DNA from: Stieleria sp. JC731 | Lineage (GTDB): Bacteria; Planctomycetota; Planctomycetia; Pirellulales; Pirellulaceae | Length of the DNA: 64,000 nucleotides | Reading direction: 5' to 3' | NCBI RefSeq assembly: GCF_020966635.1 | Contig: NZ_JAJKFQ010000001.1 | Span: 558,001-622,000, forward strand | Shown: one piece after another, positions 33,401 to 42,985 of the stretch | Position numbering within the stretch: position 1 is the stretch's first letter | How the letters are laid out: the number at the start of each line of letters is the position of its first letter | The notes under the pieces: generated by a model | Database searches by the model: none | The model's input: only the letters and a program-made list of their open reading frames with translations | What the model was told of the DNA's origin: nothing | Position numbers and translations under genes: made by a program

Positions 33401-34828
33401 GGTGTGTAAATTGTGGTGAGTGTCCTCGGTACCAAATCCGCTGAGCACACGATCGCGGCGGTCCGCCTTGCCGTCTCCGTCGGTGTCTTCGAGGAACAGC
33501 AAGTCAGTGCTTTGAGCGACATAAACTCCATTGCCGGACGGTGCGATACCGGTTGGGATCAGCAACTGGTCAGCGAAGACCGTGGATTTGTCGGCTTTGC
33601 CGTCGTTGTTGGAATCTTCCAAGACCAGCACTTTGTCTGGCAGCGACTGCCCGACCTCGATCATCGGGTAGGCTTCGCTGCTAACAACCCATAGCCGACC
33701 TTGTGGATCGAAGTTCATGTGGATCGGCTTGTTCAGCATTGGGTTTTCAGCCCAAAGTGAAACTTCCAAGCCATCGCCGACGACGAATTCAGGATGAGGT
33801 TGGGGAGTGAACTCGGCGTATTGGGATTCAATTTGGGGATTCGATTCGTTTGAATCGGCTACCTTCAATGCACGCAGTTTTGCGATCTTGGCTTCCTCGG
33901 CTTCGATTAACGGATCGAACTGAGGAATCTCGACGGCGTTTTGACCTTGCTCGTGTTTTCGAAAGCCAAAGACATAAGCCATGTTGGCGGGCCGAGAGCG
34001 GTGAAACCAAAGTCGGTTCTTTTCCAAGATGACTTTGCGTAACGATTCGACAGGACGACCTTCTTTCCAGTCTTGGTGATCAAAGCCCAGTGATTGAGCA
34101 ATCGTTGAAGCAGCGGTTTTGTAGCCTTGATTATTGAGGTGAACGGCGTCTTTGCGTTCGTCGGCGTTTGACGCTGTGTCTAGCAAGTTGACGGACTTGC
34201 TGTCGTATTTGTCTGCGACGTTAAAGACGACGTCGGCGAATCGATCAATCATTTCGCGTGTGACGGCGGATTCACCCACCGGCGAAATCGGAGTCAGGAA
34301 AATCAGTTGGCAGTCGGCGTTCGATTCGCGAAGACGTTTTGCCAGTCGGTCCAACTGAGCCTCGAAATCGGCCGTGGCCTGTTGCAATGTCCGTGTCGAT
34401 GTTGGGTTCTTTGCCTCGGCCGCATAGTCAAGAGCGTTCGCCATCCCGTAGCCGATGATCGCGACGGTCGGTTTGGTCAGGTCGATTTGCTTTTGAAGTT
34501 GTTTCCAACCTTCGTCCGCCGGTTCGTGTCCGGCTTGTAGAAGGCTGAGTCCGAATCGAGAATCGCCAGCGGGGGTGTCGCCGTTCCAGCCAAGGTTTCG
34601 GAACGTCACATGGTCCAGTGGATCGGCCGTGGTGAGCATCGTTTCGATCCAGCCGAAGTATTGCTCTTGCTCAATGAGTCCGTCGCCGATCATCACGACA
34701 CGATCGCCATCCGCAAATTGTGTCGGGGGAACGGTTGTCAGCTGTGAATAGGCCGAGGGGACGGGGAGGCCGGTTAGAAGTGTGGCGGCTAAGATCGCAC
34801 AAGCCAGCTTGGGGCGTCGTCGTATCAT
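30485..34828 (-). CDS. SGNH-like / PVC-type propeller / HEAT / cytochrome c fusion protein
   Basis: 1447 residues with a leader ending near AYSQ. Order: SGNH/GDSL-hydrolase-like domain (about 35-260; MIGDGLIEQ, NLGWNGD, DAVHLNNQGY); a membrane-bound-dehydrogenase-type propeller (about 340-720; LWVVSSEAYP, LEDTDGDGKADRRD, LWNPWGHQFDQHGNS); HEAT-like repeats (about 740-1150); a c-type haem domain with CTTCH near 1180 and MPAALLDRI as likely distal Met; and a C-terminal beta domain (about 1300-1447). In the SGNH block I the usual Ser is Gly (GDG), so hydrolase activity is doubtful. The protein is exported. Arrays A and B flank the gene. Possibly a sugar dehydrogenase; unproven. Confidence 0.93.
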   Translation of the reverse strand: MIRRRPKLACAILAATLLTGLPVPSAYSQLTTVPPTQFADGDRVVMIGDGLIEQEQYFGWIETMLTTADPLDHVTFRNLGWNGDTPAGDSRFGLSLLQAGHEPADEGWKQLQKQIDLTKPTVAIIGYGMANALDYAAEAKNPTSTRTLQQATADFEAQLDRLAKRLRESNADCQLIFLTPISPVGESAVTREMIDRFADVVFNVADKYDSKSVNLLDTASNADERKDAVHLNNQGYKTAASTIAQSLGFDHQDWKEGRPVESLRKVILEKNRLWFHRSRPANMAYVFGFRKHEQGQNAVEIPQFDPLIEAEEAKIAKLRALKVADSNESNPQIESQYAEFTPQPHPEFVVGDGLEVSLWAENPMLNKPIHMNFDPQGRLWVVSSEAYPMIEVGQSLPDKVLVLEDSNNDGKADKSTVFADQLLIPTGIAPSGNGVYVAQSTDLLFLEDTDGDGKADRRDRVLSGFGTEDTHHNLHTLNFGPDGRLYMNQSVYTRTDAETPHGVARLKAGGGFRFDPSHRRMDIFFHGLWNPWGHQFDQHGNSFMTDGAGFQGIAYVFPGATFNPTPGARQVLDLISPGNYPKFCGGEIVQGDSIPDDWQGSFVTCDFRANRVTRFTLSESESGFVTTQQSDLLRTNASTFRPIDIKQGPDGALYVADWSNPIINHGEVDFRDPRRDRWHGRIWRIAVKDQPTRQPTNLREQSDSVLVTNLFGNDRYLRDQSRRVLIERGEQTLQQLASIWSQTKTPRDHIDVALLSAALGKPNPKWLETSLQSEDSDARTSATRILGDWADYANPAASIDAAKAIAWLEKLVVDSDPRVRLEAICALNKIGTLDAIKLSLQSLQQPSDRFIAHALFNNVDQYADALIADLNNPSGNQSLGQKQLEFLLTSVPADKASRFLSDYLANNGIPKDGKGPWIELIAKAGGENEVASLYQQAMAGDFSNPALVRALTAVANARKFRKIMPKIDSPGRGLRSLLKNDDPAVRTSAIELIGAWRLGFLVPQLVEIAEDDSEADSVRLKAIDSLRSGGNKNAADALVNLAGDSNSGSIRNASIAALAVMDANRAIKPFYSTLAGIEDETAAIGLWRSMLSAKDGEKLLVSSMPTDGISQVAARAGIRAANEIGKSTGPLIDALMPQSGLTMTAAAWSPERAREIRQQVELKGDPHRGELVYRRQSLQCTTCHAIGGVGGKVGPDMTSLGAGAPIDYIIESLFDPNAKIKENFHSVTVLNDSGQVFAGIEQGSTDDEMVLRDATGKTVRLPRDEIVQVKQGKSLMPAALLDRIPQQDQLDLIKFLTRLGKPGDFDASRQTVARVLEVFAGTHRIEQQGNGDIIAGKAIEGWKPLQSRVSGKIERETLQQLTAQPRHISLVNIYLRTKIEVSSDTVAKFSIDNFDEANVWIDGKEQGTTKDLIKLPAGQHTLLLQIDARDLPESIAIRSEEVTFVHE

Positions 34829-34944
34829 CGATCGTTTTGCAAGGAGGGCGTCGGGACTAGGAGAGGCGTCCTAGTATATCCCAACCCAACCCGCGCCGGT
34901 CAGAAGAGCCCGTTTTGGTCGGTCAACCGAGAAGACAATCCGTT

Positions 34945-35817
34945 AACCGTCGCGAGCGAGATGCGGCTGATAGGGGCATCACATGAGCCGAAACGCGCTA
35001 GCGTCGGTTGAGTGGGCTGCTAGTACATCCGGCATATAACGGCACGCTGGCGCGTTGCGGCTGATCATAGTTCGACCACTACGCCTGTCATTTAATCAGC
35101 CGCTGGCGCCAGCCCGCGGTTATCGGTATGTGTTTCCGGACACATAACCGTACGCTAACGCGTCGCGGCTGATAGGGGCATCACATGAACCGAAACGCGT
35201 TAGCGTCGGTTGATGGGGTGTTAGTACGTCTGGCACGTAACCGCACGCTGGCGCGTGGCGGCTGATGATGGTTCGACCATTACGCCTGTTGTTTAACCAG
35301 CCGCTGGCGCCAGCCCGCGGTTAACGGCTTATGCCCGGACACATAACCGTCGCTAACGCGATGCGGCTGATAGGGACATCCTGAGCCGAAACGCGCTAGC
35401 GTCGGTTGAGTGGGCTGCTAGTACGTCCGGAAAGTAACCGCACGCTGGCGCGTGGCGGCTGATCATGGTTTGACCATTACGCCTGTTGTCTAATCAGCCG
35501 CTGGCGCCAGCCCGCGGTTATCGGCTTATGCCCGGACACATAACCGTCGCTAACGCGATGCGGCTGATAGGGACATCCTGAGCCGAAACGCGTTAGCGTC
35601 GGTTGAGTGGGCTGCTAGTACGTCCGGGAAGTAACCGCACGCTGGCGCGTGGAGACTGACATGGTTCGACCACTACGCCTGTTGTCTAATCAGCCGCTGG
35701 CGCCAGCCCGCGGTTATAGGCATATGTCCGGACACATAACCGTCGCTAGCGCGATAACGGCTCAGTATGTTTTGTTCCTTGAGCCGTTTTGGCGCTAGCC
35801 ACGGTTTCGTGAATTCA
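34945..35817. repeat. repeat array B (palindromic elements, about 200-base period)
   Basis: Lies between the glucosidase gene (minus, ends 35859) and the start of the 1447-residue gene (minus, 34828). Same elements and same spacers as array A. The GGCTGATAGGG mark recurs at 34965, 35167, 35365 and 35562 (periods 202, 198 and 197), followed by a terminal half unit with GAGCCGTTTTGGCGCTAGCC. Four tandem units of four alternating elements each are recognisable. The 116 bases between the array and the gene start must hold the promoter if the gene is separately transcribed. Confidence 0.93.
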
Positions 35818-35858
35818 GATTCACTACGGCTGCAACACTAGCGACAGCCATGAAGCGC

Positions 35859-38594
35859 CTACAACGTTGCGATCGGGGTGTGACGCGGCAAATCGGATTG
35901 ACTGCGGATCATCGATGCGACCAGAGCTGTCCAGCCGGTTTGGTGGCTCGCACCCAATCCACGGCCATTGTCCGCGTGGAAGTATTCATAAAACAGAATC
36001 AGATCTTTCCAGGCCGGGTCATTCGCATAACGAGTCTCTTCGCCATGCACCGCGCGAACTCCGTCAGCATCGCATTCAAACAATGAAATGCAACGGCTCT
36101 CGATTTCACGTGCGACTTCCATCAATGTCATCTGCTGTCCGCTTCCGGTCGGGCATTCGACGGTGAAGGAGTCTCCATAGAAAGCGTGATATCGTTTCAG
36201 GGATTGAATGATCAAGTAGTTCATTGGCAACCAGATCGGTCCACGCCAATTGCTGTTGCCGCCGAACATCGCACTGTCGCTTTCCCCAGGCACGTATCGA
36301 ACTTCGTTTCGTGTCCCGCCAAAGTCAAACACAAACGGTTCCTTTCCATGAGCCGCCGAGAGGCTGCGGATCCCATAAGCCGAAAGGAATTCCGACTCGT
36401 CAAGCATCACATTGAGCAGTCGGCGGAAACGGTCTTCGCTGGGGATTGCCAACAGCCGCCGCGTGATCTGGTCCTCAGCGTCGGGACCTTCACCCTCTTG
36501 ATAAGTCATGTGGGTCGATAGATCCGGACGGCTTGCCAGGAACCATTTCATTCGTCGCTTAAAGCCGGGTAGCTTTCCGATGATTTTCTCTTCCAAGATG
36601 ACACCGGTCATCAACGGAAGCAGCCCCACGAGCGATCGAACGCGGATCGGAATCGATTTTCCGTCAACGTAAAGGTGGTCGTAGTAGAAGCCTTCTTCCT
36701 CGTCCCACAATCCTGAACCATCCATCGTGTTCATCGCTTCGGCGATTGCAACGTAGTGTTCAAAGAACTTGCTGGCCATGTCGCCATAGGCTTCGCTTTC
36801 GTCTGCAAGTTCGATCGCGATTCGCAGCATTGTGCCGCAATAGAATGCCATCCAAGCGGTGCCATCGGCCTGTTCAAGGTGACCATTGGGAAGCGGTTTG
36901 CTGCGGTCAAAGACTCCGATGTTGTCCAGTCCCAAGAATCCGCCACTGAAGATGTTTCTGCCTCGAGGGTCTTTTCGATTAACCCACCAGGTAAAGTTCA
37001 GCAGCAGTTTTTGGAACGCGCGAGCGAGGAAAGACCGGTCGCGTTGCATCGGCGGTCCGCTGGCTTTGTAGACTTGCCAGACACCCCAGGCATGGACGGG
37101 AGGATTGACGTCTTCGAGGTGCCATTCGTAAGCCGGGATTTGGCCGCTGGGGTGCATGTACCATTCGCGTAGAAACAGGATCATCTGCTCCTTGGCGAAT
37201 TTGGGATCCAGGTGTGACATCGGAACCATGTGAAATGCCAAGTCCCATGCCGCGTACCAAGGGTATTCCCATTTGTCGGGCATCGAGATCACATCTCGAT
37301 TGAACAGGTGTCGCCATTCACTGTTGCGGCCATGCTTTCGGCCGGGCGAAACGGGAACACCGTTCGGGTCACCTTCCAGCCAAGTGTTGACCGCGTAGTG
37401 ATAGAACTGCTTGGTCCACAACAATCCCGCATAGGCTTGTCGCATCACGCCGTGTCGGCATTCGGGGATCGAATCGGGGATGCGAGTTTTGTAGTACTGG
37501 TCACATTCGCTGATGCGATCTTTAAAGCTCTCTTCAAAGTGATCATCGAACGCGTTGTCAAAGAATTTCTCGATGCGCCCGCCGCAGACTTCCGCCGCGA
37601 TGGGTTCATCGGTTGCGGTCAACCTTAGTCGCAAGGTCCGAGTCTGACCTGCCGGGATCAGGTCCACACCATAGGGTGCACACTTCGTGCCTCGTTGTGC
37701 CGGGTTCACGGTACTGGTATCGCCTTCGATGATGTATTCGTGGAAGGCGTCTTTGTAAAAGTCGGATTCCGAAGGCAGCCCGGGATGGCGTTCCGGGTTG
37801 GTTTCGTTATCGGTAAAGAGCCATGTCCATGCATCGCTTTTACCGAGGCAGTCGCAGGTGAACCAAAATTCGCCGAGCGTTTCATGGATGACCTGAACGC
37901 TATTCCCTTTCAAGTTCATCGACGGTCGGCTGGTGCATCCTTCGTCGGTGCAGTGCCAAGTCCACGTGTTGCGAAAAAACAGTTGTGGGGCGAGGTGAAT
38001 GACAGCGGGCTGTGGGCCATGGTTGGTGACATTCAGTTTGATCAGTAGATCGTTGGGGCCGGTCTTGGCGTATTCCGCTTGGATGTCAAAGTACCGCGAT
38101 TCGTCAAAGATCCCTGTGTCGTAGAGTTCGTACTCGGGCTGTTCACGCGAACGGGTCCGGCTTTCGGCGACAAGTTCCTCGTAGGGGTATCTCGCTTGTG
38201 GGTACTTGTATAACGCTTTCATGTAGCTGTGCGTCGGTGTGCTATCGAGATAGTAGTAGCACTCTTTGACGTCTTCGCCATGGTTGCCTTCGGGGCCGGT
38301 CACACCGAACAGGCGTTCTTTCAGAATGGGGTCGCGTCCATTCCAAATTGCGAAGCAAAAACAGAGTCGACCTTTTCGGTCGGTGATCCCCAGCAAGCCG
38401 TCTTCGCCCCAGCGGTAGGCGCGGCTGCGTGCATGGTCATGCGGAAAATAACTCCACGTCGCATCGCCACCTTCGCTGTAGTCTTCGCGGACTGTTCCCC
38501 ATTGTCGTTCTGACAAGTAGGGCCCCCAACGCTGCCAATGTTTCTGGCGACGTTCGCTTTCGATCAAACGCTGGTCTTCTGCGGTGATTCTCAT
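35859..38594 (-). CDS. glucosidase-like protein, GH63 / MGH1-like fold
   Basis: 911 residues, no export leader, so probably cytoplasmic. The start MRITAEDQRLIESERRQKHW and the following WGPYLSERQWGTVREDYS are typical of the bacterial family often annotated as glucosidase, related to GH63 and mannosylglycerate hydrolase (an alpha/alpha-barrel that removes terminal glucose or similar residues). Also typical are WEYPWYAAWDLAFHMVPM and WRGPIWLPMNYLI, and FYCGTMLRIALE-like helices. The probable general acid Asp lies in WDLAFH. Substrate is not inferable. The gene is preceded by pgk on the same strand with a 214-base gap, so separate transcription is likely. Confidence 0.88.
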   Translation of the reverse strand: MRITAEDQRLIESERRQKHWQRWGPYLSERQWGTVREDYSEGGDATWSYFPHDHARSRAYRWGEDGLLGITDRKGRLCFCFAIWNGRDPILKERLFGVTGPEGNHGEDVKECYYYLDSTPTHSYMKALYKYPQARYPYEELVAESRTRSREQPEYELYDTGIFDESRYFDIQAEYAKTGPNDLLIKLNVTNHGPQPAVIHLAPQLFFRNTWTWHCTDEGCTSRPSMNLKGNSVQVIHETLGEFWFTCDCLGKSDAWTWLFTDNETNPERHPGLPSESDFYKDAFHEYIIEGDTSTVNPAQRGTKCAPYGVDLIPAGQTRTLRLRLTATDEPIAAEVCGGRIEKFFDNAFDDHFEESFKDRISECDQYYKTRIPDSIPECRHGVMRQAYAGLLWTKQFYHYAVNTWLEGDPNGVPVSPGRKHGRNSEWRHLFNRDVISMPDKWEYPWYAAWDLAFHMVPMSHLDPKFAKEQMILFLREWYMHPSGQIPAYEWHLEDVNPPVHAWGVWQVYKASGPPMQRDRSFLARAFQKLLLNFTWWVNRKDPRGRNIFSGGFLGLDNIGVFDRSKPLPNGHLEQADGTAWMAFYCGTMLRIAIELADESEAYGDMASKFFEHYVAIAEAMNTMDGSGLWDEEEGFYYDHLYVDGKSIPIRVRSLVGLLPLMTGVILEEKIIGKLPGFKRRMKWFLASRPDLSTHMTYQEGEGPDAEDQITRRLLAIPSEDRFRRLLNVMLDESEFLSAYGIRSLSAAHGKEPFVFDFGGTRNEVRYVPGESDSAMFGGNSNWRGPIWLPMNYLIIQSLKRYHAFYGDSFTVECPTGSGQQMTLMEVAREIESRCISLFECDADGVRAVHGEETRYANDPAWKDLILFYEYFHADNGRGLGASHQTGWTALVASMIRSQSDLPRHTPIATL

Positions 38595-38651
38595 GGCGAC
38601 GTATTCTTTGGGTGTCGAAATTCAGTTGAGCTTAGCGATGGATACGAAATA

Positions 38652-38699
38652 GGCCGAACCGGCGAAGTCGCGCTTTGGCAACGCCGCCATGGTTCGGCC
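38652..38699 (-). terminator. hairpin after pgk, possible terminator
   Basis: GGCCGAACC (38652-38660) pairs perfectly with GGTTCGGCC (38691-38699), with a smaller GGCG/CGCC pairing inside. It lies between the pgk stop and the next minus-strand gene. The T-rich tail on the minus strand is weak, so it may instead be a solitary palindromic element. Confidence 0.4.
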
Positions 38700-38808
38700 G
38701 TTTATCGTTAGTTGGTGATTGTTCCGGGTTTGCCGTTTGGTGGATCAAACGGCAATGGAGGGTGATCTGATCGTCGAGTTAAAGTGGCGATCAAATTGCA
38801 ACACATCC

Positions 38809-40005
38809 TTAGGCTTCGTCGAGTAGGTCGACCGCGGCGAAGGATTGTCCTTCCAGCATGGCAAGGCTGGCGCCACCACCGGTGCTGACATGGGATACTT
38901 GGTCAGCAAAACCGAGTTGGTCAACTGCGGCAGCACTGTCACCACCACCGATGATGCTGATCCCTTCGCTGTCGGCGGTCGCTTGTGCGACGGCTTTGGT
39001 GCCGGCATCAAATGGTGGTTTTTCGAAGACGCCCATTGGGCCGTTCCAGACGATCGTTTTGGCAGACTTCAGAATCTCGGCATACTGCTCGCTAGTTTTG
39101 GGGCCGATGTCCATGCCTTCAAAGCCATCTTTGATTTCGCCAGCAGGCACGATCTCTTTGTTGCAGCCAACCGGATCACCAAAGTCATCACCGCAGTGGG
39201 TATCGACGGGCAGTACCAGTTTGTCGCCACCCTTTTCGATCAGTTCTTTAGCCAAGTCGACTTTGTCTTTTTCGACCAAGCTGTTGCCGACGGCTCCGCC
39301 TTGGGCCAGCGAGAAGGTGTAAGCCATCGCACCACCGATCAAAACCGAATCGCAGATGCCTAGCAGATTGTTGATCACATTGATTTTGTCGCTGACCTTG
39401 GCACCGCCGAGGATCGCAACAAAGGGGCGTTGTGGGGTGCCGATCGCGTCGCTGAGGTACTGGATTTCCTTAGCAACCAAATGTCCGACAACGCGTGGCT
39501 TGCCTTCCATGGCCAGCGGGACGGCATACATCGATGCGTCTTTGCGGTGGCACGTTCCGAATGCATCGTTGCAGTAGGCGTCGGCCATTGCCGCAAGTTT
39601 GCCAGCGAATTCTTCGTCGCCTTTTTTCTCGCCTGGATTGAATCGCACGTTTTCCAGAACCAACACGTCACCGTCGGTCAAGCTGGCGGCCTTGCTGGTG
39701 GCATCATCGCCAACCGTATCGGTGGCGAAGGCGACGTCTTTGCCCAGGAGTTCGCCAAGGCGTTTGGCGGTCGGGGCGAGCGAGTACTTTTCGGCATCGG
39801 AAGGGTCGCCGCTCGGGCGTCCGAGATGGCTCATCAAAATAAGCTTTCCGCCGCGATCGATCACGCTTTTGATGCTGGGCAAAGCCATCCGGATTCGACG
39901 GTCGTCGGTGATGTTCTGTGAATCATCCAAGGGGACATTGAAGTCAACCCGCATCAGGACGGTCTTTCCTGCGACATCGATTTGGTCAATCGTTTTCTTT
40001 GCCAT
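38809..40005 (-). CDS. pgk: phosphoglycerate kinase
   Basis: 398 residues, full length. Catalyses the glycolytic transfer between 1,3-bisphosphoglycerate and ADP. Visible are the N-terminal substrate site [51 protein letters not shown], the hinge [10 protein letters not shown] and the nucleotide-site [10 protein letters not shown] with the STGGGASL helix near the end. The start ATG at 40005 is the only sensible one. No other glycolysis gene is adjacent; a hairpin follows at 38652-38699. Confidence 0.98.
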   Translation of the reverse strand: MAKKTIDQIDVAGKTVLMRVDFNVPLDDSQNITDDRRIRMALPSIKSVIDRGGKLILMSHLGRPSGDPSDAEKYSLAPTAKRLGELLGKDVAFATDTVGDDATSKAASLTDGDVLVLENVRFNPGEKKGDEEFAGKLAAMADAYCNDAFGTCHRKDASMYAVPLAMEGKPRVVGHLVAKEIQYLSDAIGTPQRPFVAILGGAKVSDKINVINNLLGICDSVLIGGAMAYTFSLAQGGAVGNSLVEKDKVDLAKELIEKGGDKLVLPVDTHCGDDFGDPVGCNKEIVPAGEIKDGFEGMDIGPKTSEQYAEILKSAKTIVWNGPMGVFEKPPFDAGTKAVAQATADSEGISIIGGGDSAAAVDQLGFADQVSHVSTGGGASLAMLEGQSFAAVDLLDEA

Positions 40006-40508
40006 CTTTCATTCAAGTTGGAGGTATTACTCGGTTTAGCGGCCTTTTGATCGAATCAAACCGGCATGTCTGCTGGCGAAAAATTCGGTCCACACACTCG
40101 GGAATCTGTCGACGCATCATGCCGTGGGCAGGTTTGGTCAACGTGGAGCCTGGACGCTCAAAGGCCGTCTGGCGACGCGATGAATTATTCAGCACCCCAT
40201 CGAAGGTGTCGAGGGTGCGAAACTTGAGCATTTTTGCAGGGATGACAAAAGTTCCTGCATTTGGCCAAAGTTGCGGTTGTAGCCCCCATTTGCTGACTCT
40301 TCTTCGCCGGAACTCCTCCCCCAGACGAAAACGCTCAACTCTGACGACCTCTCTGACCGAACGTTACCTTGGGATAATGGGCAGTCGCTGATGGGGCCAC
40401 GCAAATTCGTGGTCACATTCATCGCGGACATCGCCGAGTCTCCGGCAAGGCGTTTGCAAGGACGTTTTCGGGACTCGGGGCCGGCTTCCCCTCCAAGCTC
40501 TAGGGAAA
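40006..40508. other. divergent gap between pgk and a secreted-protein gene
   Basis: About 500 bases holding the promoters of pgk (minus) and the following plus-strand gene. Open frames here (for example plus 39999-40391) have no leader or motif and are not called. No clear hairpin or repeat is seen. Confidence 0.5.
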
Positions 40509-40511
40509 TTG

Positions 40512-41507
40512 GTGGCAACAAAGACCGGGCCTAACGAAGCGAATGCTAGCGCATGTCGATGCCTGAATCATTTGATTCGCAGGTGTTGGGTGCATGTAGT
40601 TGCGTTCATTGCGTTTTGTGGGGCTCATGGTGCCGCAGTGAAGGCCGAGAATCCGCGGCTTCGAAGCCCCGCCGGTCGCTACGGCGATGATTCGGACGAT
40701 GGCGAAGAGCGTTCTGGCGGATTGTTCGGATTTCGCAATCTGATTGGCAGCAATAGCGACGATGAGGATGCCGCCAAGGGCGACGAGCTGCTTCGTGCAT
40801 TGCCGATGCAACGGTTGACCGCTCAAGCCAGAGAGCGGATCGCATCGGTCACAGAGAACCCAACGATCAAGCGTCGTCTGCCCTCGCAAGCGATTCGTTG
40901 TGATGAAGACCTGTTTCTATTTTTGACTCGTCAACCCGAGGCCATTATCGGTCTGTGGGATTTGATGGGGATTACAAATGTTCAAGCCGAGCGTGTCGGT
41001 CCCTATCAACTGAAGGCCGACGATGGTGCTGGCACTACGTGCCACATCGACCTGATCTACGGCGATCAAAACTTGCACGTCTACTATGCCGAAGGCGAAT
41101 ATGACGGCAAGTTCACTCAAAAGCCGATCACGGGCAAAGGGCTATTTGTTTTTCGCAGTACCTACGCGGTTGCCGCTGACGGTGGTACGACCGTGATGGG
41201 AACGTTGGACTGCTATGTGAAATTCGAAAGTCTGGGGGCCGATTTGATTGCCCGTTCGCTACGTGGTTTGATCGGAAAGTCCGCCGACCATAACTTCGTC
41301 GAGACGGCAAGTTTCATCAGTCAAGTTTCGGGTGCTTGCCAAGCGAATCCGGAAGGCATGCTTGATATGGTGCAAAGGATTCCACAAGTCGATCAAAGCG
41401 TTCGTGACAAGTTTGCTTCCGTGGTGAAGGAAACCTATCGGCGGCACGTCATATCACAGACAAAAACCGCCACACGTGAATCGGCCACGGACGCGAACCG
41501 TCGCTAG
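40512..41507 (+). CDS. secreted protein of unknown function; stop supplied by repeat array C
   Basis: About 331 residues. I take the GTG at 40512 (AGGGA lies just upstream); a TTG at 40509 is the alternative. A hydrophobic stretch (WVHVVAFIAFCGAHGAAVKA) acts as leader or anchor. Then an Asp/Ser-rich segment, then a compact domain (ALPMQRLTAQARERIASV, EDLFLFLTRQPEAIIGLWDL, NLHVYYAEGEYDGKFT, FVFRSTYAVAADGG). I do not recognise the family; it looks like a conserved planctomycete secreted protein. The last codons, Asn-Arg-Arg-stop, are the first 12 bases of array C, so the repeat appears to have set the C-terminus. Confidence 0.8.
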   Translation: MATKTGPNEANASACRCLNHLIRRCWVHVVAFIAFCGAHGAAVKAENPRLRSPAGRYGDDSDDGEERSGGLFGFRNLIGSNSDDEDAAKGDELLRALPMQRLTAQARERIASVTENPTIKRRLPSQAIRCDEDLFLFLTRQPEAIIGLWDLMGITNVQAERVGPYQLKADDGAGTTCHIDLIYGDQNLHVYYAEGEYDGKFTQKPITGKGLFVFRSTYAVAADGGTTVMGTLDCYVKFESLGADLIARSLRGLIGKSADHNFVETASFISQVSGACQANPEGMLDMVQRIPQVDQSVRDKFASVVKETYRRHVISQTKTATRESATDANRR

Positions 41508-42018
41508 CGCGATCACGGTTCAGTTGGTTTGATTCCTCGAGCCGCAACGGCGTTAGCCGCGGTTGCGAGCTGGACTGTTAACCGTCGCTAACGCGATGCG
41601 GCTGATGGGGGGCAATTTTCATCAGCCGCTACGCGCGAGCGTGCGGTTAGGTGTGCAGGAACGATTCGCGGCAGGAACCGCGGGCTGGCGCCCAGCGACT
41701 GATGGGAGGACGGCATGTGATCGCGGTTTTATCAGCCGTGGGCGCAACGGTGTTAGCCGCGGTTGCGTGGATTCGTTTTTGAAGCTCACCCCCGTCAACC
41801 GTCGCTAGCGCGATCACGGCTCAGTTTGGTTTGTTTCTTGAGCCGCACCGGCGTTAGCCGCGGTTGAGTGCTGGACTGTTAACCGTCGCTAACGCGATGC
41901 GGCTGATGGGGGCAATTTTCATCAGCCGCTACGCGCTAGCGTGCGGTTAGGTGTGCAGGAACGGTTGGCGGCAGGAACCGCGGGCAAACGCCCAGCGGCT
42001 GACGGTGTGGCGGCTGAT
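41496..42018. repeat. repeat array C (palindromic elements)
   Basis: Begins inside the last codons of the preceding gene (AACCGTCGCTAG, stop at 41505-41507) and runs to about 100 bases before the DUF2461 gene. Elements alternate in orientation; spacers such as GGGGCAATTTTCATCAGCC and GTGTGCAGGAACG match array D and differ from arrays A and B. Adjacent plus and minus elements form long imperfect hairpins with a short loop. Two to three units are present; the period is irregular because one unit is truncated. Confidence 0.9.
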
Positions 42019-42123
42019 GGTGTGTTGCACGCGGCCTCGACGAGTACCCCTGATGAAATCGAGCATCGCGGATAAACTGTTTGACTCGTCCCCGTCTACA
42101 TTGCCATTCCGCAAGGCGATCAA

Positions 42124-42810
42124 ATGGATGATTCAATCATCAACAAGAAACTATTCAAATTTCTGCGCGATCTCCAAAAAAACAACGATCGTGATTGGTT
42201 TGCCGAAAACAAACATCGCTATGAAAAAGACGTTCGCGATCCGGCGGTTGAGCTGATCGCAAAGCTGGAACGACCATTGGCTAAAACGGCTCCGATGTTG
42301 CTAGTGCAACCGAAAGCTCACAACGGTTCGTTGCTGCGGATTTATCGAGACACCCGATTCAGCAAAGACAAGCTTCCCTACAAAACGAATGTCGGCATAT
42401 CGTTTCGGCATCAGGCGGGAAAGGACATTCACGCGCCAGGCGTCTATATCCACTTCGATCCTGAGGAGTGTTTTGTCGCCGCCGGATGTTGGCACCCCGC
42501 GGGCCCCGCGCTGGCGTCGATCCGTGCTGCAATCGATGAAGATCCCAAAGCCTGGAAACGCGCACGCGACCAAAAGGCCTTCGCGGAACACTACACGCTC
42601 GTCGGGGAAAGTCTCAAGACGGCACCCCGAGACTACCCTAAAGATCATCCGATGATCGAAGATCTACGCCGGAAAGATTTCATCGCCATCGCTCCGCTTT
42701 CAGAATCTGAAATCACAGGTGGCGATCTTGTGCCGCTTATCATCGAACGTGTCAAGCAAGTCAGGCCTTTGATGCGGTTTCTGTGTGATGCCATCGGTGT
42801 GCCATACTGA
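42124..42810 (+). CDS. DUF2461 domain protein
   Basis: 228 residues covering the whole DUF2461 family: LFKFLRDLQKNNDRDWFAEN at the start, LLRIYRDTRFSKDKLPYKTN in the middle, GVYIHFDPEECFVAAGCWHP and LRRKDFIAIAPLSE toward the end. The family is widespread in bacteria and fungi, cytoplasmic and without known activity. The start at 42124 (ATGGATGATTC) is the only ATG before the conserved region. It sits between array C and the adenylate-kinase-like gene, 175 bases from the latter. Confidence 0.93.
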   Translation: MDDSIINKKLFKFLRDLQKNNDRDWFAENKHRYEKDVRDPAVELIAKLERPLAKTAPMLLVQPKAHNGSLLRIYRDTRFSKDKLPYKTNVGISFRHQAGKDIHAPGVYIHFDPEECFVAAGCWHPAGPALASIRAAIDEDPKAWKRARDQKAFAEHYTLVGESLKTAPRDYPKDHPMIEDLRRKDFIAIAPLSESEITGGDLVPLIIERVKQVRPLMRFLCDAIGVPY

Positions 42811-42985
42811 CCACCCGTCTTCACGAGTGCCTTGTAAGGGTGGCTAGACCACCGACAAATTATTTTTGCCGCGTTAGGTCACTCTCCAATCGTCAGCCAG
42901 CATGTAAAATCCTCGTGCTTTTGACGGTTTCGTACGACGAGCCGTTTCACCGCCCGCTTTCCTAGTTGCCAAAAGCTGAATCGAA

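Noticed and set aside
39999-40391. A 130-codon plus-strand frame in the pgk upstream gap
   Set aside because: It begins inside pgk on the opposite strand, is very rich in Arg and Ser, and has no motif.
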